Positions 34,118 to 46,000 are shown, counted from the stretch's first letter. The stretch: DNA of 64,000 nt from Epiperipatus broadwayi (GCA_028023455.1 JAQFVV010006231.1:8198036-8262035), one strand, 5' to 3'. Made by a program: numbers and translations. Notes: generated by a model not told the origin, from the sequence alone.

Positions 34118-35842
34118 TGTACCTATATTGATATAGGCACATATAATTTTTATCTAAAATTATTATTAAAGTAATCTTTCATAAAAGAAAAACATAAAAT
34201 TAAATGTTGAAGAGTTTATTGCAGCTTGTTTTCGAAAAAGATAAGAATTAAATAGTTTTCTAGCGTTAGTTTTTGAAATAAAAAAAAGCTACAATTAATT
34301 AATCAAAAGGGGAGGAGGGGGAGTCTTGGTTTGAAAAATGAAACTAAATGTTTACAAAAGGAAATAAATAGTTTTTATTAGTATTCATAAAAATATAATT
34401 TAAAAAGTTAAAACATACAAATCTCTTTTCATTCAAGTTTAATTAAAGAAAAAATAATGTTAAAACTAATATATGTGCGTATATATGTGCGATTGTCAAC
34501 AATAGAATAAATGTTATTATAAATAAATGAAAGTTAAAGAAGATTATTATTAAAAAACATGGCAATGGTTATTAATTAAAATATAAAACAACATCTCTGC
34601 ATGGCTATTACTAATTAAGCAATCTTCCAAAACACGTTTATCAAAGGATTAATTGATAAAGAATTTCGACAACAGATATTTGCCGGAGGATATTGAAAAG
34701 AAAACACTTCATTGGTATAAATACTGAATATTTTATCGGACAATCAGTTGAGACAATCAGTTCACAAAGTAATTGAGTAGTGCAGTTCAGAAATTAATTG
34801 AGCAGTTAACAAACAAAATGCAGTGTTGAGAAGATCTTGGGAATGCACGTTTATCTCCAGCCCAGATGTCCTAGAAAACAGCAGATCTGCCTGTGAAATA
34901 ATGTCAGCTTAACATCTTAGAAAATCTCCGTCAGTATCTATTTGTCTCCGATAGTAATAATCGTGAAAATCAGGAAACTCAGCAAGGAAACGTCCCAGCC
35001 GGCTGGTAAGCATTCATAATGGAAATATCCTCACCGAAAGCAGCCACCAAAGAGAACAAAATTCTACATCTACATTCAAAAGCCTAGGTAAAAACATTTG
35101 CTTATTTCGTTTATACTGTAATAGCCATTGCATTGCATTAATTTGTACGAATCTTTCAAGAGTCTAATTATATGAACTCTATATCATACATAAATGAACT
35201 ATTGATGTGTGTGATTAAATTTCAAATGCTATGTAGTCCTTTATTATCATTATGTGTGTGCATGAGTTAATATGTGCGTGATCCTTATATCAATATTATT
35301 AGTCACAGTAGATAAATTCCCAGTGTTCTGTTGTGAAAATATTCAAGAATATTTAAACTATTTAGAATGTTAATTTAAAATATGCATGTGTTTTATTAGA
35401 AGTATAAAATGTTTAAATTTAGTAAATAAATGTTAGTGAATAAATTATCTTTAAAATTAAACTTTATTTGTCGGTCAATTCTTTTTAACAAATTCTTTTA
35501 TCAATTCTTTTAATCACTAATTAAGTATAATCTATTAGTGATTACAAACAGCTGAGCTAGTCGTGGATTTAGGCATTGAGTTAGTGGCCACTGTTCAAAG
35601 TGCGTTGTCTATTCTTTTAGTATTCTTTTAGAATAAACAGCTGGCGCCCATGTTTATACACAAACAAAAAAGTGCTTTGGATTTGGTGTTGAACTCAACA
35701 GCCGAGAAGAAGCTATGTCCTGGAAATGTAACGCTAGTTATATACTTTATAGCTATCGTTTGGGCATACATACTCTCCGAGTATGTTCTTCTCTGCCTAA
35801 GAGACCGGTGTTTTGAATGCACACACATTCGAATACGGTTCA
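34118..35842 (+). repeat. 3' LTR
   Basis: Matches the 5' LTR over its whole length. TATA box at 34716-34723 and AATAAA around 35632-35637. In this copy the internal motif reads CTGGCGCCCA (35641-35650). Confidence 0.88.
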
Positions 35843-35849
35843 CTATAAA

Positions 35850-37190
35850 ACATTAAATCAGAAAACCGTAAACATTTTAAAGAAAACATTTTATACTATT
35901 TTTATTTAATCTTAAATATATATATACTATACCATTTATTTATATATGGTACAAACATATTGGCATTTGGTAAAAGCTAAAAAAAAAGAGTAAACTTAAT
36001 TTTTTTTTTTATTGGTATAATTTATTTTTTAAAACGTACAGTGAAAATTAAAATTGTTTTTCGTATTTTTTTATGTCATTAAAAATAAAAGTTAAAATTG
36101 GAGAGAACAAAAGACACACAAATTACTAATTCAGATAAATTAAAATAATTCCAAAAGTAAAAAACTAAAAGAAAAATATTTTAGCTAATTAAAGATGGCT
36201 GAAAAACTTGATAAAAAAAGAGAACTTTATAACATAAATTTTATAATGTACAAGATTATCAACGTATATTTTGACAAACAAAAGATATGCGCAGAAGTCT
36301 GAAAACTGGACCTCTAGTATAAAAAGGCAGAGACCAGTTTTGAGGGACGTTTTGGTTTGTCTGTATTTTTTTTTGGTTGGTCTTAGATTAAACAATCTAA
36401 GACCACTCCATGATGAACTAATTATTCATGCGGGAGTAGGCCAAGCTTTAGCTGACATCGTTACTGATGGACACCAGAGAAGCTTACGCGACTAGCCTAT
36501 GGAATCAGCACCAAGATCAACTTATAACCAATGGCTGAGCTCATTCTAACTCAAAAAACTATGCATAGTAAGTTACAATCTTCGTGAATTCACAAAACTT
36601 ACTGGTAAGCTATGATTCGTTATTCCCGATTGTGACAAAATTAAACGTTTGCAAACAATTCTTAAAAATATATTCAAACAATCCCGATAGAGACATTAAT
36701 TTTCTTGTGCAAGAGACATTCATTTTAGGAACTTTCTAGAAGAAATTTGGAAGTGAACTGTAATTGTGAAATTGTTTTTTATTAACTGATTTATATCCAA
36801 ATTAGTGTATGTTCTCTCCAGTTTATTTAATTAAAAATTTAATGTTAAATATTTTAGTTTGTTAGAATAAAAGAGATTTTACTTTTATCAACCTTTTTTC
36901 ATTGTGCGTTATTAATAATAGTTATTAATTATTATTAAATTTATTAATATTCATTTATTGATATTTAAAAATATAATTTACCTTTGCCAATATGTTTAAC
37001 AAGTTCTAGGAAAAATAATATTTTAAAAAAATAATTTTAGTTATGGTAAAATCTAATACCGATTCTTTAAAAGCATTTTTCTTTTTAATTTGCGAGACAT
37101 GCTGGCAATAGATTTTAGTGGATTCTTATGAATCCTGGCACCCAGATCAAATAAATTAAAAGCTGATTTCGTCAATAGCACAATTTGTAA
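35850..37190. other. No confirmed gene; hairpin and TATA-like motif
   Basis: AT-rich, except for a block at 36270-36550 with TATAAAAAG at 36319 and a perfect 12-bp stem hairpin (36378-36389 with 36394-36405, loop AAAC). The 74-codon frame at 36271-36495 spans the hairpin and ends LRPLHDELIIHAGVG... I do not recognise it, and the block may belong to an unknown repeat. Confidence 0.4.
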
Positions 37191-37194
37191 CAAT

Positions 37195-37313
37195 TACTAG
37201 GCCGAGTTGATCAGGAAATATAGTTATGTTTTTTGAGAAATAGAAATACAACTTCCTTCTTTTGACATAACTTGATCAACTCGCACATTTATAATGCATA
37301 TAGAGGCCTAGCA
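37195..37313. mobile_element. Short inverted-repeat element (~118 bp)
   Basis: ACTAGGCCGAGTTGATCA (from 37197) is mirrored by TGATCAACTCGC (37271-37282) and GGCCTAGC (about 37304-37312), with a second pairing CATAACTTGATC against GATCAGGAAATATAGTTATG. The nested pairing forms one long hairpin. A MITE fragment is the simplest reading; no target duplication was established. Confidence 0.5.
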
Positions 37314-38402
37314 AGATGGAAAACGTTATAATATGAATCATTATACCATCATTCCCTGGTTTAAATTATCCATCCATACGAATATAATACAAAATATAAA
37401 ATTCAGAATTGACATAAATTAATAAAACATTTTATAACAAATTATGAGTATTTCCAAGCTATAATTTTATCAATCCTGTCTAATTATAGCATACTTTCAT
37501 ATGTAAATGGATGATGCCATTCAAGCGGCCATGATAGCAAATTTTACTGCTCAACTTATATATCACATTTTGACATTTAAAATAGGTTTGTAACTAGTTC
37601 AGATGAGTAGGTCATTAGGTTAATGATGAAATGGAAAGTGGACTGGGAGATTTCCATTTCACTATTATGCCCTTAATATAATGTAGCAATACAGTAACCA
37701 ACATGGACATTTTTGGTCATTTGGAACCATCTTTTGTCTAAAAATATTTTTATATTTATCATTTTTATTATATATTATTATTTATTACTCATATGGTTAG
37801 GTTATTTACTAATATTTTATTATTTACTTTATATGATTGGCATTCTTATTTAACACCTCTAACATTGGATCTCATATTCAAGCAAAGGGGTAAAATATCA
37901 TTGATAGATTAACCATCAATGAAACTTATGGCCAGATCAGGACTACACAAATGTACAACCCTGACCATTTTTCCTGACTACATCACTCCTCCATACTGCT
38001 GTAACAATGCTTGCCATCCAAAGCACTTTGTTTTGAAAACAATGCTTAGACAATGACAAGCATACAATCCCAGTGCTTGAAATATATCCAGGCTAACTAT
38101 CATAATCAGAGGACCCAGCACATTACTAATTAACATATAGAAATATTTATAATCTTTAAATTACTGGTGATGCAGTTAAAAGAGAGAGATAGTATAGACC
38201 AAGCAACATTTTAAGCAAACATTTATTCACATGCACCCATATTTTAAATAGATATAACAGTGCAATTTAACACAGAAAATAAATAAGTTTACATTAATTA
38301 TTAAGAGATTCAATATTATTGGTTGTCCTTTATTATAGTTCATTTCATTAAAAAATGTCTAGACAATTTACAATCAAAAAGTATATTTACCTAGGTTTTT
38401 TA
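37314..38402. other. No gene seen
   Basis: AT-rich, with patches of mixed composition at 37850-38110 that look like old inserted sequence. No open frame, TIR or LTR end was recognised. Confidence 0.4.
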
Positions 38403-38890
38403 TTATGTTGAGATGATATTATCTTTCTGCAGTTGACACTTTCCTTTGGATTTGATTTCCAACCAGTTGGCCTTTTGGTCTCTAGCGATGGCTTCATGTG
38501 TTTCCTTCCATACTTCTGACAGATAATGAGAGAAAGAGTATGCAGTAGTATCTATATTATGGCTGAAGCATTGATTCTAGGTGAGAACAGTTGATAGAGC
38601 AAAGGACCTGGGGTATGAAGCCTAGCTGAACACTCCAAAAATTCTCTAGAAATGCATTTCTACTTCTGTGGCTTCTACACCTATTTTTGCAGCAATAAGG
38701 AGTGTCTCACTGATGGTCATGTTTAATATGGACTCAGTGCTAACATCAGTGACAAATGGGTTGATGAACTGTTGAACTGGAAAAACTGCAATTATTAACA
38801 CTGCTGCACCTAAATTTCTTCTATACTTTTGCTGAAAAACTACAAAACAATTAATTGAAACTGGAAACTGGATAACAATGGACGAGCTGC
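38403..38890 (-). pseudogene. Unidentified broken coding relic
   Basis: Reading in reverse from about 38890, one frame reads coherently for about 160 codons with three internal stops, ending at a TAA at 38403. Segments look protein-like: NLGAAVLIIAVFPVQQF, ESILNMTISETLLIAAKIG, then after the stops SHYLSEVWKETHEAIARDQK and ANWLEIKSKGK. The first half is hydrophobic and the second charged. TATAAAAG lies just upstream (about 38895). I recognise no family. A decayed transposon or host gene is possible, and so is a fortuitous frame. Confidence 0.35.
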
Positions 38891-38903
38891 TACTTTTATA
38901 CTA

Positions 38904-39567
38904 AACTCTCCCATTGTCTAATTTTTATCATAACTTTAATTTGGTTTTAATTTTACATTTTTATCTAATCTTTTTTCTTAGATTTATCTACCATCGTATC
39001 GGCCATGAATCTTTCAAAATTTAAATGTATTCCTGCCAATGAGATAGTTTACAAGAGTTTCTTTTACTAATTAATACTATTGTCAGTTTTATTTTAAAAC
39101 ATTTCACGTTTATTTATTTTTTTAACATTTACTTATCTTTTTTTTAGTTATATAAACAGAAAAGAGTGGATTTGAATGAGTTGAGCAGTTGTAGCATGTC
39201 AGATGCTAGCAGCAGCCAATTCATTGAAATTTTATTTAACTTTCCCATTGTCTAATTTTTATCATAATTTTAATTTGGTTTTAATTTTACATTTTTATCT
39301 AATCTTTTTTTTTAGATTCATTTATCATCTTATTGGCCATGAATCTTTCAAAATTTAAATGCATTCCTGCCAATGAGATAGTTTACAAGAGTTTCTTTTA
39401 CTAATTAATACTATTGTCAGTTTTGCTTTAAAACATTTCACATTTATTTAATCTTTTAACATTTACTTCTTATCTTTTTTTTAGTTATATAAAAAGAAGA
39501 GAGTGGATTTTAATGGGTTGAGCAGTTGTAGCATGTCAGTTGCTAGCAGCGGCCGATTCATTGAAAT
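38904..39567. repeat. 333-bp tandem duplication
   Basis: CCATTGTCTAATTTTTATCA begins at 38911 and again at 39244. The copies align to the end (GATTCATTGAAATTT), with about 10% difference. Each contains a TTTTTTTTAG|TTATATAAA junction that imitates a splice acceptor followed by a short open frame. Confidence 0.9.
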
Positions 39568-41324
39568 TTATTTATTTTTAAATTGCATGAAAACTATAAG
39601 CATGATGTCAACAAATCCCAGCATCTATTGCTGTTTGAATTCCTCTTTAAAATAGCATATCACAAGTTGAAATATTTTTTTTCTTTTCTGCTCAGTTTAC
39701 TAGATTGCATGAAGAATACAATGAATTTGATCCTATGCCTCTTTAAAAGAAAAACAACAATAAATAGCATCTTACCCAAAGGACAAAGCAAAATAAAGTT
39801 CATGGGGAGAAATATCTCTGAACCCAAATCAAAATCAACCATATCTCAAGTGGGAATAATATAGATGTATGAGGAGACAAGTAAACATATTCTAAATTTA
39901 AGTGTGGTGGATAAAATATCTGAGGATCACTATATGAAAATAAATGTGCTCATATATATCACTCTTTAATTTCAAGCACATGTATGAAGTAAATAGAGCA
40001 AATTAACTAAAAATGTAAGCGCAATAAAATTCTTATTAAACAATTTATATAGCTATGTGCACATCATGTTAGACACACATATATATGGCTTACATTAATG
40101 ATTTTTGAATATCTTCAGAGATAATAAATTTTAATTATACTAAATTTAAATGATTAAAGAAAAAATATTATATTTTTTTTTTAAAAAACTTTATTTAATA
40201 TCAAGATTGACCTAAAATGAAATATCAGTTATTAATGATCACAGAAGTGAGATTTAAAACTTGGGGAAAGAAAAATAAAATTTAAGCAACAAAATATTTC
40301 TTTTATCTCTTGAATATTTAAAAATATAAACTATTTTATCAGCTGAATTTTTAAATGAAATCATTTTAAGTTCAAAAATATGATTGAATAGATATTATCT
40401 TTCTATAAAAGTGGAATTATATATACATACATTTATGAAAAGAGAGCTTTATGGTAATTTACTAGCAAGTTTTTTCCATTTGCAGGTTTCCAGTCTTGGT
40501 CATAATCAGGTTAGGTTTCCCCGATAGATTTGGCATAAAATTCTTTTATTGCTACTATTGGATCAAATTCAGCATGCAGAGTTTGACATGGGTTTCATGT
40601 TGGAGTGAAGTTTGTTTGTGGTGGTTAGCAACACATATTAATTCTTTCACCTGCTGGTGGAAGTTCACTATTCTTCATATTATGCAGGCAAAAGGAAAGA
40701 CCAAAAGAAAATTTATTTTTTAATCGGGTCTTTTTATATCATCACCAACTTTGCAAAACACTTTTTTTTAATTAACAAGTCCATGTGTTTACAAAATTCT
40801 TTAATTAAACAAAATCACATGTTTATACAATTTTTAATTAAACAATCCCACATGTTCATAGATGACACTTAGCCATCTTAATTTTTAAAATATTTAATTG
40901 ATATTTTCAAAACCTGAAACAAAGCTTTAAAGAATACAAAAGTTTCATAGATTTGTATTTAATTAAGTTTCGTTCCTATAACACACATTTTACAACAGAT
41001 TTGAAATAAATTTAATTAAAATAAATGAGTTTGTTTATTTTTAAAAATCCAATTAAAATTGACTTAATTTGATTCACACCTTTATCAGTATGTGTGCTTA
41101 TATAATACAAACCTATATAAAATAAATTTAATTCAGTTTACAAAAGCTGAATTTGATTTATAACTATCAACTACTATATTTTTAAAATAAAGATTGAGAT
41201 AGATCATTATCTCGATATACATGTATATTTAAATACCCAAGCTTTATGTGTATGTTTCATATAATTATGTAGGGATCACAGGTTTAAATACTCTGATCCA
41301 TGAAATTATCTGTATTAATCTATT
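39568..41324. other. No confirmed gene
   Basis: The 93-codon frame at 39583-39864 is low-complexity and mirrored by an antisense frame. Frames at 40496-40872 show no domain. No repeat boundary was recognised. Confidence 0.4.
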
Positions 41325-43215
41325 GGTACTTACATATTAGTTCTGTGACATAGCACGTATTAGACTTGTGGCACCTTTTCACAACTACAATGAATGTATC
41401 ATTGCAATTAGGTCAATTAATTCCTGTTAAATCCTGGTATTTTGTTATCTGATGTCACAGAAAAACATGGTTTCTGAATATTTCTTATCATATCTCCGAT
41501 CTTTCTTATATTATATCGGGTGTGATTTTTTTGTTTTTCACTAGCTATTGTCAAGATTTCATTCTGACAACGGCTTTCTGCAATCACGTACTCATTTCAG
41601 AGGGAAAATGTAAAATTTTAATGACAATTACTCTTTTTTTGTGGGGAAATTGTTTTTCTTATTTTTTTAAAAGAACTTTTTTAAAAAAAATATGTATATC
41701 TATTACTGACCAAATCCCGATCACATGATACTTCTCACTATCATGCAGTCATTTTAGAGGGAAACTATAGAATTTAAACGTCAAATTTCCATCTTGTCCA
41801 GAAAATTTAAGTATTACTTATTGCAACAATTCCTGATTGCACAGTAAGTAACATGTGTATATTTAATGTTTTCATGAGTAATATTTTAGAAATTTTGATA
41901 ATTTAATTACACTTTCATTCTTTTTTTAAAATTATTTATCACAAAATTTTTAAAAATTAGCCCATTAATATCTATTAAATGTATATTTGCACATTTAAAA
42001 ATTGTTGAAATTTACCAATTTTTTAGTTTGTAATATATTTATGGTAAAATACGTTTAAAAACTGTTGACATTTACCAATTTTATAGTGTAATATTTTTAT
42101 GGTAAAATACATTCAAAAATTGTTGAAATCTATTGTATGGTAAAATACATTCCAAAATTGTTGAAATTTACCGATTTTTTAATTTGTAATATATTTATGG
42201 TAAAAATTGTTGAAATTTACCGATTTTTTTAGTTTGTAATGGTAAAATACATTTAAAAACTGTTGAAATTTACCGATGTTATAGTTTGTAATATGTTTAT
42301 GGTAAAATATGTTCAAAAATTGTTGAAATCTACCGATTTTATGGCTTTTTGCTTAATGGTGCCTCATATTAATTGTATGGTAAAATACATTCAAAAATTG
42401 TTGCAATTTTCCAATTTTATGGGGTTTTGCTTAATGGCATCTCGGATTAACTACTTTAAAATGGTTTTTAGTTTGTAATAAATTTATAGTAAAATACATT
42501 CAAAAATTGTTCAAATTTATCGATTTCATGGGTTTTTACTTAATGGTGTCTTGTATTAATTACTTAAAAATGGTTTTTAGTTTGTAATAAATTTATAGTA
42601 AAATACATTCAAAAATTGTTGAAATTTACCGATTTTATGGGATTTTGCTTAATGGCATCTTGTATTAACTACTTAAAAATGCTTTTTAGTTTGTAATAAA
42701 TTTATGGTAAAATACGTTCAAAAATTGTTGAAATTTACCAATTTTATGGATTTTTGCTTAATGACATCTCGGAGAAATTACTTAAAAATGGTTTTAATTT
42801 ATAATAAATTTATGGTAAAATATGTTCAAAAATTGTTGAAATTTACGGCTTTTTGCTTAATGGCATCTTGTATTAATTGTTAAAAATGGGTTTTAATTTG
42901 TAATATATTTATGGTAAAATGATTTTCAGTTTGTATTAGTCCTGTGACATGGAGCACGTATTAGACCTGCTGCATCTTTTTATGTTCATATCAACTTGCC
43001 AATAACTTTGTAAATCTCAGGAAAATATCATGTGCAAAAGATTCATATATACATTATTTTCATCAATTTTTGCAAAAATATCATGTATATAATCCACGTA
43101 CACGTTATTTTGGTCAGATCACAAGATTACAAAGTTATCAGCAGATTGATGCGAATGTGAAAAGTTGCAGCATGTCTAATATGTGCTCCATGTCACAGGA
43201 CTAATATTACGTACC
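41325..43215. mobile_element. TIR element R5 carrying a satellite array
   Basis: The two ends are inverted repeats of at least 40 bp: left GGTACTTACATATTAGTTCT.., right in reverse GGTACGTAATATTAGTCCTG.., continuing through TGACAT..GCAC(G/A)TATTAGAC. They are flanked by a 7-bp duplication, ATCTATT (41318-41324 and 43216-43222). The interior has about 0.6 kb of unique sequence, then a ~0.93-kb tandem array, then an extra inverted copy of the terminal region (42945-43085) facing the real right end. There is no transposase. A 7-bp duplication occurs in few superfamilies (P-like, or a shortened hAT 8-bp), so the class is open. Confidence 0.8.
41990..42925 (+). repeat. Tandem satellite array, ~108-bp unit
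   Basis: About eight to nine units of a ~108-bp repeat, each holding GGTAAAATACATTCAAAAAT, TGTTGAAATTTACCGATTTT, ATGG.TTTTTGCTTAATGGC, and TTAATTACTTAAAAATGGTT followed by TTTAGTTTGTAATA.ATTTAT. The first few units (42000-42250) are short (~60 bp) and lack the middle part, suggesting stepwise growth from a shorter core. ORFs in this region (for example 42263-42478) are repeat translations. Confidence 0.9.
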
Positions 43216-43274
43216 ATCTATTTGTCTTATCACATTTTTAACAAAATTTTATATATACTACATTTTATTTTTAG

Positions 43275-43352
43275 TTTGAATACACTTTAACAAGTGCTGT
43301 TTGTACAAGAGCCAGTCCCAAAGAATTACAAGTTATTAAAAGGCATTCACAG
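43275..43352 (+). CDS. Internal exon of an unidentified host gene (78 nt, phase 0)
   Basis: A T-rich tract ending TTTATTTTTAG precedes an open 26-codon block (FEYTLTSAVCTRASPKELQV, then IKRHSQ) that ends CAG|GTAAGT, a perfect donor. Composition is more balanced than the flanks, with all codons open in one phase and exact codon boundaries at both ends. The protein is not one I can name. It lies 60 nt beyond the right end of the satellite-carrying transposon. No other exon was convincing, so the rest of the window is probably this gene's introns or intergenic DNA. Confidence 0.65.
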
Positions 43353-44008
43353 GTAAGTCTTACCATTATTTATGATAATAATGTTTATTATCAGATTATT
43401 CATTGTCAATTTTTTATTTTTAAAAAGATATTTTGTTTAATAATGAAGTTTATCTTGTTTACATGTACATCCTAATGAATCAAAATTATATCTATATGCA
43501 ATTTAAACATTTATATTTTGGTGGCAATTTATCTAAGATTTAATATGCTTTTCAATTATTATTGCAGTTTCTTTCCTCAAAAATATTTAATGATTTATAA
43601 GTATTTATAGACATTTGCATTTCATTAATAATATGCTTAACTTTAATTTTTTTTTTTTAAAACTACATGTTATAGATGTTTGAAAGTGGTTTTAAATACA
43701 TTGGTGCATTATTAAGAAAAACTATTTGCATAATGAATTTCTTAAACACTGGGAGAGTTAAACTGAGGATGCTTTGGAATATCACTGAAGGCTTATTGCA
43801 TGGGGATATTTGAATGGCCTGATTTATATTTATAAACTTGAAAATTAGAAAAAATATTCTAAATTGAAAATCATCAGGAATTTCATATTATTTGTTATCA
43901 TGAAGTAGATTAAATATTAGAGAGGAGTGTTGATAATAGTAATCACATTGTATGTTTTATTTTAAAATAAAAAGTCATGTACATTTTTAGTTGAATAATA
44001 TTTGTTTA
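43353..44008. other. Presumed intron, no other feature
   Basis: AT-rich sequence following the donor site. No repeat termini were recognised. Confidence 0.4.
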
Positions 44009-44010
44009 TA

Positions 44011-45213
44011 CACCTGGGTCTCGTTTTACACGATAGATAGGTTCCTCAGAAAACACGCGCAAATGAAATCGCGCAAAAATAGATGTAACTTACATTGAAA
44101 AAGGGGGGATGCGGTCTGTGATTTTTCAAAATTCGCGTAAAAGCAAAGCACCAACGTAAAATTACTTTAAAATTCGCGTAAAAAAAAAAAATAAGGAAAT
44201 AAAATATGACTAATAAAAAATTTCAAATTTGAAAAAAATTGATACAAGACAAACTTTTTTTAACTATAATATTTAATTTTATTCAAAATAATATATTTTT
44301 ATGCATAATTTACAGTACAGTAATTTACATTTTTTTATACACGTTTTAATTATTATCGCTATTTGCCCCAAAACACGTTCGTTTGCAAACTAGTAAAAAA
44401 TCAGATTCTCATGTGATGTGATGTGATGTATTTGGCTTCTCCTTAAATGAAGTCAAGAATATCTCAGCAATTATTCTCACAAGAGGAAATACAACTAGCG
44501 CCAAGTTCACTCTCATGTTGTGTTAATGGTTTTCTGTTGACGACGATGATTTTATTAATTGTTTATGAACTTAGACTTATGATAATAAAAAGACATTTAT
44601 TCACCACTGCTGGGAAAAATTTAATTAAAACTAACAACTAAAAATTAAATTCTTATTTTTGTCTTTAATTTTCAATTCCGTTTAAAAATCAAATTTCGTT
44701 TTACATCACATTAATTTCAAGTCGCCCGTAAGTAATTTTTAAATTGTTAATTACAATTAAAAATCAGATTTTAATTTTTAATTGTGCCCACTGCTATTAC
44801 TGACCTTTTAAAAATAAACTTGTGGACACTAAATGATTAATAATTGATTACATTCTTTTTTAAAAAGCAAAAACAGAATGTGATTTAAAATGCAAAATTA
44901 ACACGCACAATGTTTGAACAAATTTACATTATAATCTTGTAAAATTTAATGTGTGTATACATAAAATGTGGAAATCATGATTTTAATTTCATTATTGCAT
45001 AAAATCTTACTATTATAAAGCACTGAAAATATTGAAATTACTAAGATGAAAGTAGAATTCCAATAATGTGCTATTACTTTCAATATAACGTAAGTGCACG
45101 AAATTTATTATTTAAAGTAATAGCGCATTATCGGAGGTCGACTTCCGGTGAAACACGAATTGCGTAACTTCAAAATCATGTTAAATAAGTCCGCATAAAA
45201 AGAGACCCAGGTG
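44011..45213. mobile_element. Non-autonomous TA-flanked TIR element (Tigger/mariner-like, 1.2 kb)
   Basis: The left end CACCTGGGTCTCGTTTTA and the right end, in reverse, CACCTGGGTCTCTTTTTA are flanked by TA (44009-44010 and 45214-45215). The start '..GGGTCTCGTTTTACACGAT..GGTTCCTC' with CGCGCAAA motifs is the layout of Tigger-type ends, and the Tigger relic at 23684 has a comparable GGTTCCTGAAAA at the same distance from its end. There is no transposase; the 64-codon frame at 44447-44641 is not one. It is likely mobilised in trans by a Tigger transposase. Confidence 0.75.
45060..45135. repeat. Hairpin inside the TIR element
   Basis: CCAATAATGTGCTATTACTT is mirrored by AAGTAATAGCGCATTATCGG, giving an approximately 20-bp near-perfect stem that continues more loosely inwards (ATAACG.. 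/ ..AAATTT) around GTAAGTGCAC. Confidence 0.75.
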
Positions 45214-45219
45214 TACATA

Positions 45220-46000
45220 ATTTTGATTATATATATGTATGTATGTAACCTTACTCATTCCTTTGTTTACATCATAATTAATCCATGAAAATATTTAATT
45301 TAGCATATATAGCTCTTTTGGAAAATAAAATACTTACAGGAACTGAAAAAAAGATTAAGTCTTCATATATATAAAAATATATTTCTGGGTTTAAATCCAA
45401 ATAATTTTTTTAATTCTAATTTAAACTCAAGGTCGGAAAACTATTGAGAACTACTATAGCAAATTGTTTAGTTTAAATACTATAATAGTAATTGTAGTTA
45501 TCAAAAAATACTGCTGCTAACACATATTCTAAATAACCATCCTTATTCCTTTGTTTATATTATAATTATTCCGTAAAAGTAATGGAATGTTTGTTTGTTG
45601 AGTATTGCTTATAATTTCCAACAAGGTAAATCATAAAATGACAATAAATCTATAATAATAAATTAATCAACTGAACTTACAACTATTTATAAGTTATGAA
45701 TACTGCACAACCCAGAATAATCATTATGGATAATACTGTGTGCATGCTTGACACTCATCATTATTTTACACTAATTCTTATGAGAATATTAGATATGCAG
45801 AGCGTGACATGAAAAATAAAGATTCGGGAGCTATATATCCATTAAATGATATAGCTATTAATAATATTAATATAAAAATACTTATAATATTGATAATAAA
45901 TACCTATATATATATTATTTTAAAAACTTTTTTTTATATTATATAAATAATTTATACATATCAAGTATAAAAAAAGCTTCATATTTAGAATCAAAACTTA
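45220..46000. other. No gene seen
   Basis: AT-rich sequence without coding block or repeat end. Confidence 0.4.

Larger units (their letters stand above)
29686..35842 (+). mobile_element. LTR retrotransposon without polymerase (6.16 kb)
   Basis: Two direct repeats of 1724 and 1725 bp (29686-31409 and 34118-35842) start with TGTACC and end with GGTTCA. They are flanked by a 4-bp duplication, CTAT (29682-29685 and 35843-35846). A purine tract AAAAGGAAGGGTGG (34099-34112) sits just before the second repeat, as expected of a polypurine tract. The 2.7-kb interior has one gag-like coiled-coil ORF and no protease, reverse transcriptase, RNase H or integrase. The element is therefore non-autonomous. 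The 4-bp target duplication and PPT resemble Ty3/Gypsy, but without pol this is only a guess. Confidence 0.88.

Noticed and set aside
39136-39567. Twin splice-acceptor-like exons in the 333-bp duplication (TTTTTTTTAG then an open LYK.KRVD.N.LSSCSMS frame)
   Set aside because: The two copies differ almost only at non-synonymous positions (six amino-acid changes against one silent) and there is no donor site, so no sign of selection on protein.
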